Origin: Clostridium tertium | GTDB lineage: Bacteria > Bacillota > Clostridia > Clostridiales > Clostridiaceae | Length of the DNA stretch: 64,000 nt | Reading direction: 5' to 3' | Assembly: GCF_017873245.1 (NCBI RefSeq) | Contig: NZ_JAGGJY010000009.1 | Location: forward strand, 79,854-143,853 | Shown: piece after piece, positions 58,308 to 64,000 of the stretch | Numbering within the stretch: the first letter of the stretch is position 1 | Layout: each line of letters begins with the position of its first letter | The notes under the pieces: generated by a model | Databases searched by the model: none | Told to the model about the DNA's origin: nothing | The model's input: the letters and a program-made list of their open reading frames with translations, nothing else | Position numbers and translations under genes: made by a program

Positions 58308-58898
58308 TTATAGATTTCCATCTAAGGCAAGATTAACTTGTAATACATTTACAGTTTCTTCTCCAAATACTCCAAATGTTCTTCCCTTTGTGTATTTTTC
58401 AATTATTTGCTCTACTTCATCAGTACTTATATTACGTGCCTTTGCAATTCTTTCTACTTGATATTCAGCTGCTACAACTGAAATATGAGGATCAAGTCCA
58501 CTTCCTGATGATGTAACTAAATCTACTGGAATAGGTTCATCTTTTTTATCAGGATTTGATGCTTTTATTTTTTCTATTCTCTCACTTACTAGCTTTTCAT
58601 ATTCCTCACTTGCAGGACTTAAATTTGAAGGAGCTGCATACATTAAAACTTCTCCATTTTCATTTGTAAATGTACTTGTATCTAAATTCATTACACGTCC
58701 CCACAAATATTCATCTCCAGTGAACTCCTGAGCAAGTAATACACTACCATATTTCTTTCCATTAACTTCTATAATACTACCATTTGCTTTTTCTTTAAAT
58801 AGTAACTGTGAAGCACCTGTTATAAAAACTGGATATATTAATCCACATATTATCATAAATACTAGTATAAATTTAAATGCTTTACTTATAACTTTCAT
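58308..58898 (-). CDS. kdpC: KdpC subunit of the K+-transporting ATPase
   Basis: A 196-residue subunit with a single N-terminal membrane helix (about 8-30) and the conserved DPHIS segment (GSGLDPHISVVAAEYQ). It steadies the KdpFABC complex and aids ATP binding. 15 bp after kdpB. Confidence 0.95.
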   Translation of the reverse strand: MKVISKAFKFILVFMIICGLIYPVFITGASQLLFKEKANGSIIEVNGKKYGSVLLAQEFTGDEYLWGRVMNLDTSTFTNENGEVLMYAAPSNLSPASEEYEKLVSERIEKIKASNPDKKDEPIPVDLVTSSGSGLDPHISVVAAEYQVERIAKARNISTDEVEQIIEKYTKGRTFGVFGEETVNVLQVNLALDGNL

Positions 58899-58913
58899 AA
58901 TTTATACCTCCTA

Positions 58914-60980
58914 TTATACTAAACCAAGCATAGTTATTATTATATCTATAATCTTTATTGCTACAAATGGGGCTATTATTCCTCCAAGACCATATACTAA
59001 AAGATTTCTTGATAATAACTTACTAGCTGGAACTTCTCTATATTTTACACCTTTTAATGCTAATGGAATAAGCGCTATTATTATTAAAGCATTATATATA
59101 ACAGCTGAAAGTATTGCACTTTCTGGACTACTTAATTTCATTATATTTAGTTTTTGTAATTCAGGGTAAAGACCTAAAAATAACGGTGGTATTATGGCAA
59201 AGTATTTTGCTATATCATTTGCAATACTAAATGTTGTTAATGATCCTCTTGTCATTAAAAGCTGCTTACCAATTCTAACAATTTCTATAAGTTTAGTTGG
59301 TGATGAATCTAAATCAACCATATTTCCAGCTTCCTTTGCTGCTTGAGTTCCTGTATTCATTGCAACAGCTACATCTGCTTGCGCTAAGGCTGGAGCATCA
59401 TTTGTTCCATCACCTGTCATTGCAACTAAATGACCTTTCTTTTGAAAATCCTTTATCATATCTAGCTTTCCTTCTGGTGTTGCTTCTGCCAAGAAGTCAT
59501 CAACTCCTGCTTCTGCTGCTATTGCTGCTGCAGTAAGTGGATTATCACCAGTTATCATTATAGTTTTAATCCCCATTTTTCTAAGATCTGCAAACTTTTC
59601 TTTTACCCCTTGTTTAACTATATCTTTCAAGTGTATTATTCCTAATACCTTATTATTTTTAGCAACAACTAAAGGAGTTCCCCCAACCTTAGCTATTTCT
59701 TTAACCTTTTCTTCACATTCCTTTGAAAAGAAACCGCCTTTTTCTAAGACATATTTTTTAACTGCATCTGAAGCTCCTTTTCTTATTTCATTTCCATTAA
59801 AATCTACTCCACTCATTCTTGTTTTAGCTGTAAATTCGATAAAAGTTGCATTAAGACTACTCATATCTCTTCCTCTAATACCAAACTGTTCTTTAGCTAA
59901 AACTACTACACTTCTTCCCTCTGGAGTTTCATCTGCAAGAGATGCTAATTGAGCTGCATCTGCTAATTCTTTTATATCAACTCCATCAACTGGTATAAAT
60001 TCACTAGCTTGACGATTTCCAAGAGTTATTGTTCCAGTCTTATCTAACATTAATATATCAACATCACCAGCTGCTTCAATTGCTCTTCCACTCATTGCTA
60101 AAACATTTGCTTGATTTAGTCTACTCATTCCAGCTATACCTATTGCTGATAATAAAGCTCCTATAGTTGTCGGTGCTAAGCAAACTAATAATGCAATTAA
60201 GGAAGTAATTGAAGTGCTGTTTACCATACCTGCTTCATTAGAAATAAATACTGAGTAAGTGTATAAAGAAACTGTTACTATAAGAAAAATTATTGTAAGT
60301 GATACTAGTAATATTTCAAGCGCCTTTTCATTTGGTGTTTTCTTTCTAGCCGCTCCTTCTACCATAGCTATCATTTTATCCATAAAGCTTTCACCAGGAT
60401 CATTACTTACTTTAATTACTAGCCAGTCAGAAATTACTGTTGTACCACCAGTTACTGCACTTCTATCTCCACCACTTTCACGAATAACAGGTGCTGACTC
60501 TCCTGTTATTGCACTTTCGTCAACTGAAGCTGCACCATCAATAACATCCCCATCTGCTGGAATTTGATCTCCAGCAAAAACAATAACAATATCGCCTTTT
60601 TTAAGTTCTGTTGAATTTACTTTTACAGCTTTATCTTTTTCTTTTGCTGATGGTATTTTGCTTGCTACAACATCCTTTTTTGCTGAACGTAATGCATCTG
60701 CTTGAGCCTTTCCACGTCCTTCTGCAATTGCTTCTGCAAAGTTTGCAAATAAAACTGTAAACCATAGTAAAACTGTTATTCCTAATATGAATCTTGGAGA
60801 ATTATCTTTAATTCCAAGTAAAGCTACAAAATATAGAATAGTTGTTATAATAGAAGCTATATATACTATAAACATTACAGGATTCTCTTTTTGTATCTTA
60901 GGATTTAACTTTGCAAATGAATCCTTTATTGCTCTTTTAACCATTTTCTTATCAGATAAAATACTATTATTATTTTTCAT
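58914..60980 (-). CDS. kdpB: KdpB catalytic subunit (P-type ATPase)
   Basis: A 688-residue P-type ATPase. Phosphorylated D313 is in DKTGT; TGES (159-162) keeps the serine whose phosphorylation inhibits the E. coli enzyme; [15 protein letters not shown] is the hinge motif. It powers high-affinity K+ uptake through KdpA. Confidence 0.97.
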   Translation of the reverse strand: MKNNNSILSDKKMVKRAIKDSFAKLNPKIQKENPVMFIVYIASIITTILYFVALLGIKDNSPRFILGITVLLWFTVLFANFAEAIAEGRGKAQADALRSAKKDVVASKIPSAKEKDKAVKVNSTELKKGDIVIVFAGDQIPADGDVIDGAASVDESAITGESAPVIRESGGDRSAVTGGTTVISDWLVIKVSNDPGESFMDKMIAMVEGAARKKTPNEKALEILLVSLTIIFLIVTVSLYTYSVFISNEAGMVNSTSITSLIALLVCLAPTTIGALLSAIGIAGMSRLNQANVLAMSGRAIEAAGDVDILMLDKTGTITLGNRQASEFIPVDGVDIKELADAAQLASLADETPEGRSVVVLAKEQFGIRGRDMSSLNATFIEFTAKTRMSGVDFNGNEIRKGASDAVKKYVLEKGGFFSKECEEKVKEIAKVGGTPLVVAKNNKVLGIIHLKDIVKQGVKEKFADLRKMGIKTIMITGDNPLTAAAIAAEAGVDDFLAEATPEGKLDMIKDFQKKGHLVAMTGDGTNDAPALAQADVAVAMNTGTQAAKEAGNMVDLDSSPTKLIEIVRIGKQLLMTRGSLTTFSIANDIAKYFAIIPPLFLGLYPELQKLNIMKLSSPESAILSAVIYNALIIIALIPLALKGVKYREVPASKLLSRNLLVYGLGGIIAPFVAIKIIDIIITMLGLV

Positions 60981-60996
60981 ATATTATCCCCCCATT

Positions 60997-62736
60997 CTAT
61001 CCTATCATTTGGAAGAATTCAGCTATTGGTCCTAATGCAAGTGCTGGAAAGAAACTTAATGCTCCAACTAAAAGTACTACAAACACTAAAAGACCTATAA
61101 ACAATGCATCATGTGTTGGTAATGTTCCTGCACTTACTGCTACCTTCTTCTTTTTAACTAATGAACCTGCAATAGCAAGTGTTGCTATCATAGGTACAAA
61201 TCTTGCAAATAACATAACTAGTCCAATACTAACATTTATAAATGGTGTATTTGCTGAAAAGCCTGCAAAAGCTGATCCATTATTCCCACCTGCTGAAGAA
61301 TATGCATAAAGCATTTCTGAGAAACCATGTGCACCTGAGTTATTAAGACTATCTATTACACTTGGAACTACTGACGCTATACCACTTCCTATTAGTGTTG
61401 CAATTGGTGTTGCAAGGCAAACTAACATTGCCATCTTCATTTCAAATGGTTCTATTTTCTTTCCCAAATATTCAGGAGTTCTTCCTACCATTAAACCTGC
61501 CATAAACACTGCTATAATTGCAAAAGCTAACATTCCATATAATCCACAACCAACTCCACCAAATACAACTTCCCCTAGCTGCATAAGTAACATAGTTACC
61601 ATTCCACCTAAAGGAGTATAACTATCATGCATTGAGTTTACTGATCCATTAGATGCTGCTGTTGTAAATGCTGCCCATGTAGAAGAAGATGCTATACCAA
61701 ATCTACTTTCTTTCCCCTCCATATTTCCACCTGCTTGATTTATTGTAGATACATCTACAACTCCACTTTGAGCAAGCTGAGGTGTTGCATTAGCTTCATT
61801 TACTGCTATTACTGAAAGAGCAATAACTAACATTAAAAACATTGCAATAAATATTGCTCTACCTTGCCTCTTATCCTTAATATTTCTTCCAAATGTAAAA
61901 CATAAAGCTGCTGGAATTAATAATATTGATATCATTTCTACTGCATTTGAAAAAGGTGTAGGATTTTCTAATGGATGAGCTGAGTTAACTCCAAAGAATC
62001 CACCACCATTAGTTCCTAATTGCTTAATTGCAATTTGGCTTGCTGCTGGTCCTTGTGGTACAACTTGTTTTGTTATAACTGTTCCATCTTCAAGAGTTAT
62101 AGGTTGTAATAATTCAACTTCTTGGTATTCTGAAAAGTTTTGCACAACTCCTTGAGATGCTATTAATAATGATACAACTATTGATAATGGCATTAAAATA
62201 TGAATTATACTTCTTGTAGCATCCACCCAGAAGTTTCCTATAGTCTTTCCTTTCACTCTAGTAAACCCTCTTATAAGTGCAAATAAAACTGCTATACCAA
62301 CGGCTGCTGATACAAAGTTTTGAACTGTTAATCCGAGCATTTGAGTTAGATAACTTAACTGACTTTCTCCTGAATAAGATTGCCAATTTGTATTAGTTAC
62401 AAAACTTGATGTTGTATTAAAACTTAAATCCCAAGTAACTCCTTTAATACCTTCAGGATTCAAAGGTAATATACCTTGTACTATTTGTAATAAAAATAAA
62501 ATTACAAATCCTATAACACTAAAAGCAATTATTGAAACTGAATACTTTTTCCAATCCATTTCCTCATCTTTATCTATTCTTAATATCTTGTATATAAAGT
62601 TTTCTATTGGATTTAATATTTTACTTAAGAAAACTTTTTCTCCATTCATTACCTTCCCAATATACTTTCCTAATGGAATAGCTAGTACAACTAAAATTAT
62701 CAAATATAATGAATACTGTATTATTGAGTTAATCAT
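60997..62736 (-). CDS. kdpA: KdpA potassium-translocating subunit
   Basis: A 579-residue channel-like subunit with ten helices and four selectivity-filter loops (for example TSSFVTNTNWQSY, GTNGGGFFGVNS, GGNNGSAFAGF). It binds K+. Its ATG overlaps the kdpF stop as ATGA, giving translational coupling. Confidence 0.97.
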   Translation of the reverse strand: MINSIIQYSLYLIILVVLAIPLGKYIGKVMNGEKVFLSKILNPIENFIYKILRIDKDEEMDWKKYSVSIIAFSVIGFVILFLLQIVQGILPLNPEGIKGVTWDLSFNTTSSFVTNTNWQSYSGESQLSYLTQMLGLTVQNFVSAAVGIAVLFALIRGFTRVKGKTIGNFWVDATRSIIHILMPLSIVVSLLIASQGVVQNFSEYQEVELLQPITLEDGTVITKQVVPQGPAASQIAIKQLGTNGGGFFGVNSAHPLENPTPFSNAVEMISILLIPAALCFTFGRNIKDKRQGRAIFIAMFLMLVIALSVIAVNEANATPQLAQSGVVDVSTINQAGGNMEGKESRFGIASSSTWAAFTTAASNGSVNSMHDSYTPLGGMVTMLLMQLGEVVFGGVGCGLYGMLAFAIIAVFMAGLMVGRTPEYLGKKIEPFEMKMAMLVCLATPIATLIGSGIASVVPSVIDSLNNSGAHGFSEMLYAYSSAGGNNGSAFAGFSANTPFINVSIGLVMLFARFVPMIATLAIAGSLVKKKKVAVSAGTLPTHDALFIGLLVFVVLLVGALSFFPALALGPIAEFFQMIG

Positions 62737-62822
62737 TCATTATCACCTCTTAATAAAATATAAGTTAAATAAACAAATAGCGATAAGGCTACTAAACCAA
62801 TTAAACTAGTAACAACTATCAT
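62733..62822 (-). CDS. kdpF: KdpF small subunit
   Basis: A 29-residue single-helix peptide (MIVVTSLIGLVALSLFVYLT, then YILLRGDNE). Length, hydrophobic core and position just before kdpA, with a 4-nt stop/start overlap, identify KdpF, which stabilises the complex. GGGGGAAGG precedes the ATG. Confidence 0.92.
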   Translation of the reverse strand: MIVVTSLIGLVALSLFVYLTYILLRGDNE

Positions 62823-62847
62823 TATTTCCTTCCCCCTTTCATCTAAA

Positions 62848-62915
62848 ATTATATAAAAATCCATATAAAGATAGTGTTAGGATTAATAAGGATGACATTA
62901 AGATTGTATAAAGAT
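62848..62915 (-). promoter_or_regulatory. Candidate kdp promoter and KdpE-type direct repeats
   Basis: A minus-strand TATAAT lies at 62853-62848 with no good -35, as expected of an activated promoter. Two copies of TATAAAGAT on the plus strand (62864-62872 and 62907-62915, 43 bp apart) are candidates for KdpE binding. No c-di-AMP riboswitch fits in the short leader. Confidence 0.4.
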
Positions 62916-62929
62916 TATTTTGATTGTAC

Positions 62930-62960
62930 AAAAAAGGAGGTCGTGTTTCGCGACCTCCTT
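62930..62960 (-). terminator. Strong terminator insulating kdp
   Basis: A 10-bp perfect GC-rich stem AAGGAGGTCG / CGACCTCCTT with a 7-nt loop and a T run on the minus strand. It ends transcripts from the MNT remnant before kdpF. Confidence 0.85.
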
Positions 62961-62972
62961 AAAAAGTATCTA

Positions 62973-63101
62973 TTATTTTTGGTATATTACTTTTCCAATT
63001 TCCCTTGCTCTACTACCAAGGATAATTGCCTTCTCTATTTCTAGGAATCTTATTAGTGTATTAATAATATAATTTATATCTTTATCTAGTAATCCATACA
63101 T
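62973..63101 (-). pseudogene. Truncated MNT-type nucleotidyltransferase (HEPN/MNT antitoxin remnant)
   Basis: A 42-codon frame, MYGLLDKDINYIINTLIRFL, then EIEKAIILGSRAREIG, matches the start of minimal nucleotidyltransferases up to the GSRA motif, after which the catalytic GxSDxD stretch is missing. Just before it a stop-bounded fragment ending KRIHDKLEKEL (about 63110-63155) looks like the end of a HEPN-type partner. It was probably a HEPN/MNT toxin-antitoxin pair, now broken. Confidence 0.55.
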
Positions 63102-63313
63102 TTCCTATAATTCCTTCTCTAATTTATCATGAATTCTTTTCAGTTCTTTGCTTCCATCTTATATTTTTAATTTCACCGTGGTTAAATATTCCAATATAAT
63201 TAAAATAAATTATCATTAAGCATATATACATATTATCATATCCTATAAAATTCTTAGTTAAAACTAAGATAATATAAATGATAAGTTATTTCAAATTCAA
63301 GGGTATAACGAAA

Positions 63314-64000
63314 TGGTCTGCCCCCTAAAAAGTAGACATTGTTAAAAAGGATATATCATTGTGAATTACAAAAATGGCTTCGATATTTAATTGGAGCCAT
63401 ATTTTTTAACCTTTTTTGAAATCTAATATTATTATAAAAATTTATATATTCATCTATAGAGTTGATTACTTCTTCTTCTGAATTATAGTTGCTTAAATAA
63501 ATACATTCACTTTTTAAGTGGCTAAAAAATGATTCTATACAAGCATTATCATGGCAATTTCCTTTTCTAGACATACTTTGGATTATTTTATTTTCCTTTA
63601 ATATAGTATTATATAATCTTGAAGTATATTGAATGCCTCTATCGCTATGCAATATTGCGCCGTCCAGCTTATTCTTAGCCAGTGTATCTATAATTGTATT
63701 GATTACTAAGTCATTGTTGTTACTAGAGCCTATTTTATAAGTTAATATTTCATTGTTATATAAGTCCATAATTGCTGATAAATATAATTTTTTATTGCTC
63801 TTGTATTTAATTGTTGTTATATCCGTTACTAGCTTAGAGCTAGGAGTAGTAGCTTTAAAGTCTCTATTTAGTATATTATCTTTTATAATTACTCCTTCGA
63901 CAAGCGGAGCGAAAAATTTCTTCTTTGCTCTAACTTTTGATCTTAATCCCAATGACTTCATAATTCTATAAACTTTTTTATGGTTAATAATTATATTGTA
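63314..64000 (-). mobile_element. IS3-family (IS150-like) insertion sequence, partial
   Basis: The left end at 63314 reads TGGTCTGCCCCCTAAAAAG and on to TAGACA, a typical IS3/IS150 terminal repeat starting with TG. The DDE transposase frame fills the rest up to the window edge. The other end and the first frame (OrfA) lie outside. Confidence 0.8.
63356..64000 (-). CDS. IS3-family transposase OrfB (integrase core), 5-prime end beyond window
   Basis: At least 214 codons remain open to the edge, beginning YNIIINHKKVYRIMKSLGLR, a usual helix-turn-helix tail of OrfB. The DDE catalytic residues are present: D in TDITTIKY, D in LHSDRGIQYTS and E in ACIESFFSHLKSE. Ends FCNSQ at 63356. The part seen is intact, so the element may be active. 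Confidence 0.85.
   Translation of the reverse strand, partial: YNIIINHKKVYRIMKSLGLRSKVRAKKKFFAPLVEGVIIKDNILNRDFKATTPSSKLVTDITTIKYKSNKKLYLSAIMDLYNNEILTYKIGSSNNNDLVINTIIDTLAKNKLDGAILHSDRGIQYTSRLYNTILKENKIIQSMSRKGNCHDNACIESFFSHLKSECIYLSNYNSEEEVINSIDEYINFYNNIRFQKRLKNMAPIKYRSHFCNSQ

Noticed and set aside
62823..62940. c-di-AMP (ydaO) riboswitch before kdp
   Set aside because: The leader between the terminator and kdpF is about 110 nt and lacks the conserved ydaO core.

Overview
The window is very AT-rich, uses AGA for nearly all arginine codons in most genes, and carries strong GGAGG ribosome sites and many U-run hairpin terminators. With the gene content (clostridial-type CcpA sites, guanine riboswitch on guaB, kdpFABCDE, GlpP antitermination, several PTS families), this points to a Clostridium cluster I chromosome. 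The fused blood-group-A-type glycosidase (16114-20076) recalls what has been described for Clostridium tertium; that species hint is inference from memory.

Layout. 0.2-1.5 kb: a CDF metal exporter with Mn-type site residues. 1.8-9.4 kb: two tandem lactose/cellobiose-type PTS operons (IIA, small membrane protein, IIB, IIC), duplicated with their promoters and operators; the first also carries a MupG-like 6-phosphomuramidase and an amino-sugar kinase, so it probably feeds on a peptidoglycan disaccharide. 9.5-12 kb: a large Sel1-repeat protein. 12.3-12.5 kb: a 154-bp imperfect inverted repeat. 12.5-15.5 kb: glpP-glpF-glpK with an antiterminator target. 16.1-23.7 kb: a mannose-family PTS (IIB, IIB, IIC, IID), a 1320-residue secreted enzyme that joins a GH36-type barrel to a CBM32 and a five-bladed propeller resembling the GalNAc deacetylase of A-antigen-converting bacteria, and a divergent GntR regulator with operators. 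23.8-26.1 kb: polar amino acid ABC transporter. 26.4-32.3 kb: twin P-loop ATPase, ligA, pcrA. 32.5-41.7 kb: a membrane protein, a candidate 88-nt sRNA, RsuA-type pseudouridine synthase, lytic transglycosylase with a triple-tyrosine protein, yaiI, pgi, amidase. 41.9-44.7 kb: GNAT, gltS and a striking Cys/Lys/His/Asp-rich repeat protein.

45-50.8 kb looks acquired: gene debris, then chbG, PTS EIICB and a GH4 6-phospho-alpha-glucosidase with a divergent RpiR regulator, less AT-rich and using CGN arginine codons, with a transposase remnant. 50.9-54.4 kb: guaB-guaA behind a guanine riboswitch. 54.5-62.8 kb: kdpFABC-kdpDE plus a TPR gene. 63-64 kb: a broken MNT nucleotidyltransferase and an IS3-family element cut by the window edge.

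The main theme is amino-sugar scavenging. Two unrelated loci pair a deacetylase with a glycosidase: the secreted fusion at 16-20 kb and ChbG plus GH4 at 46-49.6 kb. A family of small hairpin-bearing intergenic repeats with compensatory base changes is scattered through the native part of the window.
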